From CAIXZV01 sp037446495 (lineage in GTDB: Bacteria > Chloroflexota > Limnocylindria > Limnocylindrales > CSP1-4), in contig JBBIIL010000006.1 of NCBI GenBank assembly GCA_037446495.1, positions 1 to 64,000 on the forward strand: a stretch of DNA of 64,000 nt, read 5' to 3'. Under the pieces are notes generated by a model. It saw only the letters and a list, made by a program, of their open reading frames with translations, did no database searches and was not told where the DNA came from. Numbering within the stretch: position 1 is the stretch's first letter; each line of letters starts with the position of its first letter. Both the position numbers and the translations under genes were made by a program. Of this stretch, positions 52,703 through 61,728 are shown in pieces.

Positions 52703-53914
52703 ATGAAGCTGGGCGACCTGCTCCGCGTCGCGGTCTCCCGCCTCGGCACCGGCAAGCTCCGCACGGGGCTCACCATGCTCGGCGTCATCATCGGCGTCGC
52801 GTCGGTCGTGGCACTGGTGTCGGTCGGCCAAGGCGCCACCTCGGGGATCAACAGCCGCCTCGAGGGCCTGGGCACCAACCTGCTGTCAGTGACGCCCGGC
52901 GCCACGACCACCGGCGCGACGCGCGGCGCGTTCGGGTCCGCCACCACGCTCACCACCGAGGACGCGACGGCCCTGGCCTCGCTCGGGCACGTCGCGGGCG
53001 TCGCGCCCGAGCTGTCCACCTCGCACCTGATCGCGGTCGGCGGCCAGAACGAGACCACGTCCGTCATCGGCACCACGCCGGACTATCCCCTCGTGTTCGC
53101 CTATGAGGTGTGGCAGGGGTCGTTCCTCACCCAGGCGAGCGTCGACCACGCGCTGCGCGTGGCGGTGCTGGGCAACACGACCGCGTCGAACCTGGGCCTC
53201 GACGCCTCGTCCGTCGGCAGCACGATCTACATCAGCGGGCTGCCGTTCGAGGTGGTCGGCATCCTGCAGCCCAAGGGCGGGCAGGGGTTCGCGAACCCCG
53301 ACGACGAGGTGCTCATCCCGGTCACCACGGCGCGCCAGCTGTTCACCTCCACGGACTCCGTCCGCACGGTCGGGGTCAGCGTCGCCACGGCAGCCGACAT
53401 GGACGTCGTCACGGCGGAGATCACCACCGCGCTCGATCAGCGGCACGGCATCGGCACTGGCGGCACGGCGGACTTCACGGTCACCAGCCAGACCCAGCTC
53501 CTCTCGACCGTCAGCTCGGTGACCACACTGCTCACGGTGCTGCTCGGCGGCATCGCGTCGATCTCGCTCCTCGTCGGCGGCATCGGGATCATGAACATCA
53601 TGCTGGTATCGGTCCGCGAGCGGATCCGCGAGATCGGCATCCGCAAGGCGATCGGCGCCAGGAGCCGGGACATCCTGCTGCAGTTCCTGTTCGAGGCGCT
53701 GCTGCTGTCGGTTGCCGGCGGGCTCATCGGGATCCTGGTCGGTGTGGCGACGTCGGCTCTCATCGCCGTCCTGGCCGGCTGGGCCTTCACCTTCAGCCTG
53801 GTGACCGTCGCCGTCGCGGTCGTCTTCTCACTCATCGTGGGCGTCATCTTCGGGGTCTGGCCGGCCATGCAGGCCGCGCGCCTCGACCCGGTGGTGGCCC
53901 TGCGCTACGAGTAG
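52703..53914 (+). CDS. MacB-like ABC transporter permease (FtsX fold), without ATPase domain
   Basis: 403 residues. The first helix region RTGLTMLGVIIGVASVVALVSVG is followed by a periplasmic domain of about 220 residues. Three C-terminal helices then include the cytoplasmic coupling stretch RERIREIGIRKAIGARSRDILLQFLFEA, which contacts the ATPase. It has the four-TM FtsX/MacB permease topology. Normally the ATPase is fused or adjacent; here neither is seen, so it must be encoded elsewhere. The tail WPAMQAARLDPVVALRYE is the standard family end. Confidence 0.87.
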   Translation: MKLGDLLRVAVSRLGTGKLRTGLTMLGVIIGVASVVALVSVGQGATSGINSRLEGLGTNLLSVTPGATTTGATRGAFGSATTLTTEDATALASLGHVAGVAPELSTSHLIAVGGQNETTSVIGTTPDYPLVFAYEVWQGSFLTQASVDHALRVAVLGNTTASNLGLDASSVGSTIYISGLPFEVVGILQPKGGQGFANPDDEVLIPVTTARQLFTSTDSVRTVGVSVATAADMDVVTAEITTALDQRHGIGTGGTADFTVTSQTQLLSTVSSVTTLLTVLLGGIASISLLVGGIGIMNIMLVSVRERIREIGIRKAIGARSRDILLQFLFEALLLSVAGGLIGILVGVATSALIAVLAGWAFTFSLVTVAVAVVFSLIVGVIFGVWPAMQAARLDPVVALRYE

Positions 53915-53947
53915 CCCGCAGGCGGGCCACGCCCGCAGGCGGGCCAC
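53914..53947. repeat. 17-bp tandem duplication with GC hairpin potential
   Basis: Two identical adjacent copies (53914-53930, 53931-53947) of a unit starting GCCCGCAGGCGGGC, each able to form a GCCCGC/GCGGGC hairpin, directly after the permease stop. Confidence 0.75.
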
Positions 53948-53986
53948 GCCCGCGTGGCGGGTCGAGCACCCGAAACCTTCCGGAGT

Positions 53987-54029
53987 CGACCTCCGGAGCC
54001 GACGGCGAATGCCCCGGCTCCGGAGGTCG
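53987..54029. terminator. 14-bp perfect inverted repeat, probable terminator
   Basis: Arms 53987-54000 and 54016-54029 with a 15-nt loop, between the efflux permease and the trp promoter. No T tract. Confidence 0.55.
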
Positions 54030-54112
54030 CGACGCATCGCCCGAGGGTGACAAAGTCGCTGTCGTCTGAGCTCGGACAGTGCGCTGACGTCTACCACCGG
54101 CGCGCTGAGCGC

Positions 54113-54141
54113 TTGACGGCCCGCTACCCGCGGCCGATACT
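54113..54141 (+). promoter_or_regulatory. Promoter of the trp operon
   Basis: TTGACG (54113-54118) and GATACT (54136-54141), 17 bp apart. The start is near 54148, giving a leader of about 366 nt that contains the T-box. Confidence 0.65.
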
Positions 54142-54149
54142 CCGGCCCA

Positions 54150-54500
54150 CAACTGAACACCGGGCATCGATCGGGACGAGTACCCGTCGTGCGCCACACC
54201 AGAGACCCGGCGGACGGTGCGAGCCGGGGTGGCATCGGCGGCGAATGGACCCGGGAGCCCCCGGACCGAACGCGGGGCGCCGAACCAGGGAGCGAGAGCA
54301 AACCGGGACGACGCGGACGACAAGTAGGCTCCGGCGCAGAGCGCCAGCGTTACAGGGCAGCGCCGATCGACCGGTGGCGGGCAACCGCAACGAACGGTCC
54401 GTCGGTCAGAGAGCGGCACACCGCCGAACACGGGTGGCACCGCGGAAGGAGCAACGACCTTTCGTCCCGACAGGACGAATCAGGTCGTTCTCGATTCTCA
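54150..54500 (+). promoter_or_regulatory. T-box riboswitch (tRNA-Trp, UGG specifier) of the trp operon
   Basis: Stem I: AGTA at 54179-54182 and GAA at 54243-54245 fit the specifier-loop S-turn, followed at once by TGG (54246-54248) and a purine, so the specifier is the Trp codon UGG. The apical part has AGAGA (54201-54205), a CCCGGC/GCCGGG stem and GGTGCGAG (54216-54223), which fit the AG bulge and distal loop. The T-box sequence GGGTGGCACCGCG is at 54432-54444. Its TGGC element fits a tRNA ending GCCA, and bacterial tRNA-Trp has discriminator G. The competing terminator stem is 54453-54467 / 54473-54489. Uncharged tRNA-Trp should allow readthrough. Confidence 0.92.
54453..54499 (+). terminator. 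Attenuator hairpin of the trp T-box
   Basis: Arms 54453-54467 and 54473-54489 (2-nt bulge) followed by a T/C-rich CTCGATTCTC. The TCCC in the loop-side arm would alternatively pair with GGG of the T-box sequence. Confidence 0.75.
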
Positions 54501-54513
54501 AGGACCTCACGTC

Positions 54514-56193
54514 ATGATCGACCCGCTGAGCCTGGGCGAAGCCAAGCACCTCGCCGCCACCGCCGACACGATCCTCCTCCGCGCCACGCGCACGGCGGAT
54601 CTCGAGACGCCGATCGGCGCCTTCCTGCGGCTCGACGACGGTGTGACGCCGGCGTACCTGCTCGAGTCCGTCGAGGGCGGCGAGCGCCTCGGCCGGTACT
54701 CATTCCTCGGCGTCGGCCCGCGCCGGCTGCTCGAGGTCCGCGACGGCGAGGCCCGGACGACCACCCGCGAGGTGGGCATCACCGAGTACGCGCCCGACCT
54801 GCCCGTCACCACCACCGCGGTCCCGGACCCGCTCGCCGCCCTGCGCGCCTTCATTCCGCGCCGCCGCGTCGTGCCGGTCGACGGCATGCCGCGCTTCACC
54901 GGCGGCGCCGTTGGCGCCCTGTCATACGACGCCATATCGAGCTTCGAGCCGAGCGTCCCGCGCCCGGACCGCGACCCGGTCAGCGTCCCGCTCGCGAGCT
55001 ACATCGAGACCGACCTCGTCATCGTCTTCGACCACCTCACGCATCAGCTCTCGGCGATCGCGTCGCTGCACACCGAGCCGCCCGACCTCGAGGGACGCTA
55101 CCGCATCGCCGAGCGGGCGATCCTCGAGGCGCTCGAGCGGACGGCCCGCCCGTCGGCTGCCGAGATGGCCTCGGCCGTGACCAGGTCCGCGCCAGCCGTG
55201 AACGGTCCGAGCGCGCTGGCCGAGGTGGAGACCAGCCTCGGGCGCGACCAGTACATGCGCGCCGTCGAGCGGGCGAAGGACGCCATTGCCGCGGGCGAGG
55301 CGATCCAGGTGGTCCTCGCCCGCCGCCAGAGCTTCGAGCTCCCGGACGGTCCGGACGGACGGCCCCTCGACGGCATCGGGCTGTACCGCGCCCTCCGTCG
55401 CGTGAACCCCTCGCCGTACCTGTTCTTCACCCGCACCCCGGCCTTCGAGGTCGTGGGCGCCAGCCCCGAGCTCCTGGTCCAGGTCGTGGGCGACAGGATG
55501 AGCACGCACCCGATCGCCGGCACCCGCCCGCGCGGCACCACGCCCGCCGACGACGACCGCCTCGCCGACGAGCTGCGCGGCGACCCGAAGGAGCGCGCGG
55601 AGCACGTGATGCTCGTCGATCTCGGGCGCAACGACCTCGGGCGCGTCGCGAAGCCGGGCACGGTGAGCACCAGCCAGTACATGGAGGTGGAGCGCTACAG
55701 CCACGTCCTGCACCTGGTCAGCCACGTGGAGGCGCGGCTCCGCCCCGAGCTCGACGCCCTTGATGCCCTGCGGTCCGTGTTCCCCGCCGGCACGCTGTCG
55801 GGCGCGCCCAAGATCCGCGCGATGCAGCTCATCGCCGCCGCCGAGGGCGAGCGCCGCGGGCTGTACGGTGGGGCGGTGGGCTACCTCGGCTATGACGGCA
55901 ACCTCGACACCGCGATCACCATCCGGAGTGCGGTCCTCAAGGACGGCCTCGCGCATGTGCACACCGGTGCCGGCATCGTCGCCAAGAGCGAGCCGGAGCG
56001 CGAGTTCGAGGAGACCGAGCACAAGGCGGCTGCGCTGCGGCGGGCGATCGAGCTGGCCGCTGCGCCCGCTGCACCTCGCCGGAGCGTTAGCGCCGGAGGC
56101 GAAGCCGACGACGAAGCCGAACCTGCGTCGCACTTGCGCAGCGCCGACGCCGGTGTTGACGCGTCGCCCGCCGGGGAGGGGGCCGCCTCGTGA
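54514..56193 (+). CDS. trpE: Anthranilate synthase component I
   Basis: 559 residues. The Trp feedback motif LLES is at residues 49-52 with GGERLGRYSFLG after it. The chorismate site blocks are TRPRGTTPADDDRLADELRGDPKERAEHVMLVDLGRNDLGRV, FPAGTLSGAPKIRAMQLI and YGGAVGYLGYDGNLDTAI regions. A 40-residue acidic tail (EADDEAEPASHL) is extra. It makes anthranilate from chorismate with TrpG. First gene of the operon, under the T-box. The stop overlaps trpG (GTGA). Confidence 0.96.
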   Translation: MIDPLSLGEAKHLAATADTILLRATRTADLETPIGAFLRLDDGVTPAYLLESVEGGERLGRYSFLGVGPRRLLEVRDGEARTTTREVGITEYAPDLPVTTTAVPDPLAALRAFIPRRRVVPVDGMPRFTGGAVGALSYDAISSFEPSVPRPDRDPVSVPLASYIETDLVIVFDHLTHQLSAIASLHTEPPDLEGRYRIAERAILEALERTARPSAAEMASAVTRSAPAVNGPSALAEVETSLGRDQYMRAVERAKDAIAAGEAIQVVLARRQSFELPDGPDGRPLDGIGLYRALRRVNPSPYLFFTRTPAFEVVGASPELLVQVVGDRMSTHPIAGTRPRGTTPADDDRLADELRGDPKERAEHVMLVDLGRNDLGRVAKPGTVSTSQYMEVERYSHVLHLVSHVEARLRPELDALDALRSVFPAGTLSGAPKIRAMQLIAAAEGERRGLYGGAVGYLGYDGNLDTAITIRSAVLKDGLAHVHTGAGIVAKSEPEREFEETEHKAAALRRAIELAAAPAAPRRSVSAGGEADDEAEPASHLRSADAGVDASPAGEGAAS

Positions 56194-56948
56194 TCCTGAT
56201 GATCGACAACTACGACTCGTTCACGTTCAACCTGGTGCAGGCGCTCCAGGCCGGGGGCGCGGACGTGCGCGTGGTTCGCAACGACGCGATCTCCCCGGGC
56301 GAGCTCGAAGCGCTGGCCGACGATCCGGCTGCCGACCTGCGCGGGATCGTCGTGTCGCCCGGGCCCGGCAACCCCGACGAGGCGGGCGTGTCGATGGACG
56401 CGATCCGCATCGCCGCCGACCGGCGGATCCCGCTGCTGGGCGTGTGCCTGGGCATGCAGTCGATGGGCCAGGCGTTCGGCGCGTCCGTCGTCCGGGCACC
56501 CACGCTGGTCCACGGCGAGGCGTCCGCGGTGAGCCACGACGGCGCGGGCCTGCTCGCGGGCATGCCCGAGGGGTTCGCGGCCGCCCGCTACCACTCGCTG
56601 TGCGTGGACCCCGCGACGCTGTCGGCCGAGTTCTTCGTCACCGCCACCAGCCCTGAGGACGGCGTCGTCATGGGGATCCGCCACCGCACGCTGCCCCTCG
56701 AGGGCGTCCAGTTCCACCCCGAATCCGTGCTCACGCCGGACGGGCCGCACCTGCTCGCGAACTTCCTCCGGCTCGCTGGCGAGGGCGAGGCAGCGCGCCT
56801 CGACGCGGCGGCGGGCTCCTTCGCCACCCGTGGCATGGACGTCCCGGAGGCCGACGGACCGTCCCCGTCGCCCTCGGCCGAGGTCAGCGTGGCACCGGCC
56901 GCCGAGCATGCGGCTTGGGCTACGACGGCGAAGGAGGCCACTCGATGA
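56190..56948 (+). CDS. trpG: Anthranilate synthase component II (glutamine amidotransferase)
   Basis: 252 residues: a class I GATase domain (to about residue 200) with nucleophile Cys in LLGVCLGMQSMG and the His-Glu pair in VQFHPESVLT. The last 50 residues are an Ala/Pro/Glu-rich tail without fold features. It supplies ammonia to TrpE. GTG start within the trpE stop. The stop overlaps trpD (ATGA). Confidence 0.95.
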   Translation: MILMIDNYDSFTFNLVQALQAGGADVRVVRNDAISPGELEALADDPAADLRGIVVSPGPGNPDEAGVSMDAIRIAADRRIPLLGVCLGMQSMGQAFGASVVRAPTLVHGEASAVSHDGAGLLAGMPEGFAAARYHSLCVDPATLSAEFFVTATSPEDGVVMGIRHRTLPLEGVQFHPESVLTPDGPHLLANFLRLAGEGEAARLDAAAGSFATRGMDVPEADGPSPSPSAEVSVAPAAEHAAWATTAKEATR

Positions 56949-57994
56949 GCGACCAGGTCCGGGACGCCCTCTCGACGATCGTCGAGGGCGGCACCCTCAC
57001 CCTTCTGCAGGCGTCGGCCGCCATGGGCGCCGTGATGGACGGGGACGCGACGCCGAGCCAGCTCGCCGCCCTCCTGATGGGCCTGCGGATGCGCGGCGAG
57101 ACGGTGGACGAGCTGGCGGGCTTCGCCACCGCGATGCGCGAGCGCGTGCTCCGCGTGACCGCCCCCGACGGCGCGATCGACGTGGTGGGCACCGGCGGCG
57201 ACGGGTCGAACACGTTCAACATCTCCACCACGTCCGCCTTGGTCGTGGCCGCGACAGGCGTGCCGGTGGCCAAGCACGGGAACCGGGCGATCACCTCGAA
57301 GTCGGGCTCAGCGGACGTGCTCGATGCGCTGGGCGTGCGGATCGACCACGACGCGGACTCGGCGACGGCCTCGCTGCGGGCGTTGGGCTTCGCGTTCATG
57401 AGCGCGCAGCTGTTCCACCCGGCGATGCGGTACGCGGGGCCGACGCGCCGCGAGATCGGCGTGCGGACCGCGTTCAACCTGCTGGGCCCGCTCACCAATC
57501 CCGCCGGGGCGCGGCGCGCGCTGATCGGCGTTGGCGACCCGATGGCGGCCGCGAAGATCGCCGAGGTGGCCGCCCGCCTGGGCACAGACCGGACGTTCGT
57601 GATCCACGGCGACGGCGTGGACGAGCTCCCGCTGGACGGGTCGGGGGTGCTCTACCACGTGGGTCCGGAGGGGGTCGAGGCGCAGCACAGGATCGTGGCC
57701 GCGCAGTTGGGCCTCACCACGGCGCCGACGAGGCGGCTCCGAGGCGGCACGGCCTCGGAGAATGCGACGATCACCGAGGCGGTGCTGCGCGGCGAGCCCG
57801 GCGCCCGGCGCGACGTGGTCCTCCTCAACGCCGGCGCCGCGCTCCTCGTCGCGGGTGTCGTTGACCGGCTGGAGGAGGGGATCGAGCAGGCGGCGTTCAC
57901 GATCGACGCCGGGCTCGGCACCGAGCTGCTGGAGCGACTGCGCGCCGACCGACGCGCCCACGAGGCGGCGACGGCCGCGGAGGCCGAGGCATGA
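56945..57994 (+). CDS. trpD: Anthranilate phosphoribosyltransferase
   Basis: 349 residues. The PRPP-binding signature GTGGDGSNTFNISTTSALVVAA is intact, as are VAKHGNRAITSKSGSADVLDALG and RTAFNLLGPLTNPAG. It converts anthranilate to phosphoribosyl-anthranilate. AAGGAGG lies before the ATG, which overlaps the trpG stop. The stop overlaps the fused trpCFB gene. Confidence 0.96.
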   Translation: MSDQVRDALSTIVEGGTLTLLQASAAMGAVMDGDATPSQLAALLMGLRMRGETVDELAGFATAMRERVLRVTAPDGAIDVVGTGGDGSNTFNISTTSALVVAATGVPVAKHGNRAITSKSGSADVLDALGVRIDHDADSATASLRALGFAFMSAQLFHPAMRYAGPTRREIGVRTAFNLLGPLTNPAGARRALIGVGDPMAAAKIAEVAARLGTDRTFVIHGDGVDELPLDGSGVLYHVGPEGVEAQHRIVAAQLGLTTAPTRRLRGGTASENATITEAVLRGEPGARRDVVLLNAGAALLVAGVVDRLEEGIEQAAFTIDAGLGTELLERLRADRRAHEAATAAEAEA

Positions 57995-60852
57995 CCGCGA
58001 CCGCTCCCCGTCCCGCCGCATCGGCCGCCCGCGGTGGCGTGGTTGCAGAGATCGCCGCACGTCGCCTCGCCGACGTCACGGCCGAGCTCGACACGCTCGG
58101 GCGCGATGGGCTCCGCCGTGCGCTCGGCGCCGCCCCGGCGCCTCGCCTGATCGCCGAGGCGCTCGCCGCACCAGGGCTCCACCTCATCGCCGAGGTCAAG
58201 CGGCGCTCGCCGTCGGTGGGCGACATCGCGGTCGGCGACGACGCCATCGCCCGAGCACGAGCCTATGCCCAGGGCGGTGCCGCCGCCATCTCCGTCCTGT
58301 GCGAACCCCATTGGTTCGGCGGGTCCGTGGCCGACCTCCGCGCCGTCCGCGCCGCCGTGTCCGTACCGGTGCTCGCCAAGGAGTTCGTCGTCGATCCGCG
58401 GCAGCTTCAGCTCCTCCGGGCGGCTGGGGCGGACCTCGTGCTGCTGCTGGCCGTCCTTCACTCGCGCACGAAACTCGCGAGGCTGGTGACGCAGGCGCGA
58501 GATCTGGGCATGGAGCCGCTCGTCGAGGCGCATGACGCACATGAGCTCGAGGCCGCGCTCGCGACCGACGCCCGGCTGATCGGCGTGAACAGTCGCGACC
58601 TGCGCACGCTCGACGTGGACGCGGAGCGTGCGGTGCGGCTGCGTGAGCTGATCCCCGGCGACCGGATCGCCATCGCCGAGAGCGGCGTGCGCGACACCGC
58701 GACGATCGCCCGCTGGCGCGCCACCGGGTTCGACGCCGCCCTCGTGGGGGAGGCGCTGATGCGCTCCCCCGACCCGGCCGCCGCCGCACGTGCGTTCGTC
58801 GGCGCGGGCACCGACCCGCGCGACCTGGCCGCCGATGCCCGCGCCCCGATGGTGAAGATCTGCAGCGTGACCGACGAGGCCGGGATCCTCGCCGCGGTCC
58901 GCGCCGGTGCCGACGCGATCGGGCTCAACTTCGCCCCGGGAACGCCCCGGGCGCTGTCGATCGACGAGGGGGTCGCGCTCGCGCGCCTCGCCCGCGCCGC
59001 CGCCCCCGGCACGCGGATCGTCGTCGTCACCGCGGACCTCCCGGCGGACGAGCTGGCGACCGTCGTGGCAGGCGTTGACCCCGACGTGGTCCAGCTCAAC
59101 GGCAGCGAGCCCCCGGCGGCGATCGCCAGTGTGGGTCGTCCCGCCTGGAAGGCCATCCGGGTCGCCGCGGACGCGAACCCCGACGATGTGGTGGCCGCTG
59201 CCGCCGCGTTCCTCGCGGCCGGCGCCGAGCGGATCCTCCTCGACGCGGCCGGCGGCCCGCATCCGGGTGGCACCGGGACCCGGGTCGGCCCTGACCTCGC
59301 CCGAGCCGTCGCCCGCCAGGTTCCGATCACGCTCGCCGGCGGGCTCGACCCGGCCAACGTGGCCGAGGCGCTCCTGGCGATCCCCGCAGTGGGCGTGGAC
59401 GTGGCGTCCGGGACCGAGCTCCCGCGCACCAAGGGCGGGCGCCCGCGCAAGGACCCGGTCCGCGTGGCGCTGTTCGCCAAGCGCGCCCGCGACGCCCGCC
59501 GGCATCGGCCCAACGTCGCCTTCGGCCCCACGCCCGTCCATCCGGGGCTGATCGAGGTGGATGGCGCCGGGCGCTGGGGCATGGAGCGCGACTTCGGCGG
59601 GCGGTACGTCCCCGAGACCCTGATGGGCGCCCTGCAGCAGCTCGAGTCGGCGTACGACGCGCTGCGCCACGACCCACGGTTCTGGGCGGAGCTCGACGAG
59701 CTGCTCGCCCGCTTCGCCGGCCGGCCGACGCCGCTGTACCGCGCTGACCGGCTGGCGACGGCGGCGGCCGGAGAGGCGGCGCGCCAACGGGCCGAGGCCA
59801 TGGCGCACGGGCGCCGGAACCTGCCGGCCATCCCGGAGCGCTTCCGCCTCTACCTCAAGCGTGAGGACCTCGCGCACACGGGCGCCCACAAGATCAACAA
59901 CGCGATGGGCCAGGCCCTGCTCACCCGGCGGCTGGGGAAGAGCCGCGTCATCGCCGAGACGGGCGCCGGCCAGCACGGCGTCGCCACGGCCACCGCCTGC
60001 GCGCTCCTCGGGCTGCCGTGCGTGGTGTTCATGGGCGAGGAGGACATCGCCCGCCAGGCGCCCAACGTGCTCCGCATGCGGGCGCTGGGCGCCGAGGTGC
60101 GGAGCGTCACCTCCGGCACGGCAACCCTCAAGGACGCCGTCAACGAGGCGATGCGCGACTGGGTGACCAACGTGGAGACCACGCACTACGTCCTGGGCTC
60201 GGCGATGGGCCCCCATCCGTACCCCACCATCGTCCGCGACTTCCAGCGGCGGATCGGCGACGAGGCGGCGGCCCAGCTGCGCGCGGTGGAGGGGCGCCTG
60301 CCGGACCTCGCGCTCGCGTGCGTGGGCGGCGGATCGAACGCGATCGGCCTCCTCGCGCGGTTCATCGGCGAGCCGACGGTGCGGCTGGCGGTGGCCGAGG
60401 CGGCAGGCGACGGCATCGAGACCGGTCGCCATGCGGCGGCGATCGCGGGCGGCACGCCGGGCATCCTCCACGGCAGCCGCTCGCTGATGCTCCAGGACCG
60501 CGACGGCCAGATCGTCGAGGCCGTGTCAGCGTCGGCTGGTCTGGACTACCCGGGCGTCGGGCCGCAGCTGGCCGCCCTGGCCGAAGCGGGTCGCATGGAG
60601 GTGGGCACGGCCACCGATCGCGAGGCGATCGCGGCGATGCGGGCCGTGACCCGGATGGAGGGCATCCTGCCGGCGCTCGAGACGAGCCATGCCGTGGCGG
60701 CGCTGCCGAAGCTGCTGGCCGGGCTCGAAGGCTCGGGCCTCCCGTATGCCGAGGACTCGGTGCTGCTCCTCGGGTTCTCCGGCCGCGGCGACAAGGACAT
60801 GGCGGCCCTCGAGCGGTTCGCCGACGTGGAGCCGTGGGAGGCAGCGCGATGA
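57991..60852 (+). CDS. trpCFB: TrpC-TrpF-TrpB triple fusion (IGP synthase, PRA isomerase, tryptophan synthase beta)
   Basis: One 953-residue frame with no internal stop. Residues 1-275 are TrpC: catalytic Lys70 in AEVKRRSPS and Lys130 in LAKEFVVDP, then VNSRDLRTLDVD and AESGV. Residues 287-495 are TrpF: MVKICSVTDE with the general-base Cys291, IGLNFAPGTPR, DVVQLNG, LLDAAGG and GGLDPANV. A basic linker (about 496-530) leads to TrpB from MERDFGGRYVPETL (531): PLP Lys634 in HTGAHKINNA, GAGQHGVATA, and the phosphate loop GGGSNAIG. TrpB has an extra 20-odd residues before FRLYLKRED. Three consecutive steps plus the final reaction are thus joined. trpA overlaps by ATGA. Confidence 0.92.
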   Translation: MTATAPRPAASAARGGVVAEIAARRLADVTAELDTLGRDGLRRALGAAPAPRLIAEALAAPGLHLIAEVKRRSPSVGDIAVGDDAIARARAYAQGGAAAISVLCEPHWFGGSVADLRAVRAAVSVPVLAKEFVVDPRQLQLLRAAGADLVLLLAVLHSRTKLARLVTQARDLGMEPLVEAHDAHELEAALATDARLIGVNSRDLRTLDVDAERAVRLRELIPGDRIAIAESGVRDTATIARWRATGFDAALVGEALMRSPDPAAAARAFVGAGTDPRDLAADARAPMVKICSVTDEAGILAAVRAGADAIGLNFAPGTPRALSIDEGVALARLARAAAPGTRIVVVTADLPADELATVVAGVDPDVVQLNGSEPPAAIASVGRPAWKAIRVAADANPDDVVAAAAAFLAAGAERILLDAAGGPHPGGTGTRVGPDLARAVARQVPITLAGGLDPANVAEALLAIPAVGVDVASGTELPRTKGGRPRKDPVRVALFAKRARDARRHRPNVAFGPTPVHPGLIEVDGAGRWGMERDFGGRYVPETLMGALQQLESAYDALRHDPRFWAELDELLARFAGRPTPLYRADRLATAAAGEAARQRAEAMAHGRRNLPAIPERFRLYLKREDLAHTGAHKINNAMGQALLTRRLGKSRVIAETGAGQHGVATATACALLGLPCVVFMGEEDIARQAPNVLRMRALGAEVRSVTSGTATLKDAVNEAMRDWVTNVETTHYVLGSAMGPHPYPTIVRDFQRRIGDEAAAQLRAVEGRLPDLALACVGGGSNAIGLLARFIGEPTVRLAVAEAAGDGIETGRHAAAIAGGTPGILHGSRSLMLQDRDGQIVEAVSASAGLDYPGVGPQLAALAEAGRMEVGTATDREAIAAMRAVTRMEGILPALETSHAVAALPKLLAGLEGSGLPYAEDSVLLLGFSGRGDKDMAALERFADVEPWEAAR

Positions 60853-61703
60853 CCGGGTCCGCGGCTGCAGCCGCCGCGCCGCAGCACACCAACACCACCG
60901 CTGGGGCGAAGCGGATCGCCGCCGCCTTCGCGGCGGCCAACGCCGAGGGCCGGGCGGCGCTGATCCCGTACATCGTCGCGGGCTACCCCGACGCGGACGG
61001 CTCCTTCGCGGTGGCCTGCGCGGCGATCGACTCCGGCGCGGACTTGCTCGAGGTAGGCCTGCCATACTCCGACCCGCTCGCCGACGGCGCCACCCTTCAG
61101 CGGGCATCGCAGGCCGCCCTCGCCGCAGGGGCGACGTTTGACGCGAGCCTCGCGTTGACCGCCCGCATCGCGGCGGCCCGGCCCGGCGTGCCCGTGGTGG
61201 CGATGGGCTACGCGAACCAGCTGATCGGCGGCGGCGACGGCCGTGACCGGGTCGTCGCCCTGGCTGCGGCCGGCGTGGCGGGCGTCATCGTGGCCGACCT
61301 CACGCCCGACGAGGGCGGCCCATTCGAGGCGGCCGCGACGGAGGCGGGGATCGCGGTGGTGTACCTCGTCGCGCCCACGACGGCGCCCGACCGCCGCGCG
61401 ATGGTGGCCGGCCGCTCCGGCGGCTTCCTGTACTGCGTGTCGCTCGTGGGCGTGACGGGGGCGCGCACCTCGCTCCCGCCCACGGTGACCAGACTTGTCC
61501 GCGAGGTCACGGCCATGTCGCCGGTGCCAGTTGCCGTCGGCTTCGGCGTGTCGAAGCCGGCGCACGTGCGGGCGATCGCCGGGGCCGGCGCGGCGGGCGT
61601 CATCGTGGCGTCGGCGCTCGTGGACGCGCTCGGGCCGGACGGCCGCGACGTCGCGGCGCTGGCCGCCCTTGTCGCGAAGCTGCGGGCGGCGACCGTCCGC
61701 TGA
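60849..61703 (+). CDS. trpA: Tryptophan synthase alpha chain
   Basis: 284 residues. ALIPYIVAGYPD starts the barrel. Catalytic Glu and Asp lie in LLEVGLPYSDPLADG. YCVSLVGVTGAR is the phosphate loop 6, and VGFGVSKPAHV the next. It splits indole-glycerol phosphate and passes indole to TrpB, here a domain of the fusion. Last gene of the trp operon. No clear terminator follows. Confidence 0.95.
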   Translation: MTGSAAAAAAPQHTNTTAGAKRIAAAFAAANAEGRAALIPYIVAGYPDADGSFAVACAAIDSGADLLEVGLPYSDPLADGATLQRASQAALAAGATFDASLALTARIAAARPGVPVVAMGYANQLIGGGDGRDRVVALAAAGVAGVIVADLTPDEGGPFEAAATEAGIAVVYLVAPTTAPDRRAMVAGRSGGFLYCVSLVGVTGARTSLPPTVTRLVREVTAMSPVPVAVGFGVSKPAHVRAIAGAGAAGVIVASALVDALGPDGRDVAALAALVAKLRAATVR

Positions 61704-61728
61704 CCGGCGCCAGGCAGGATCGGCGCGT

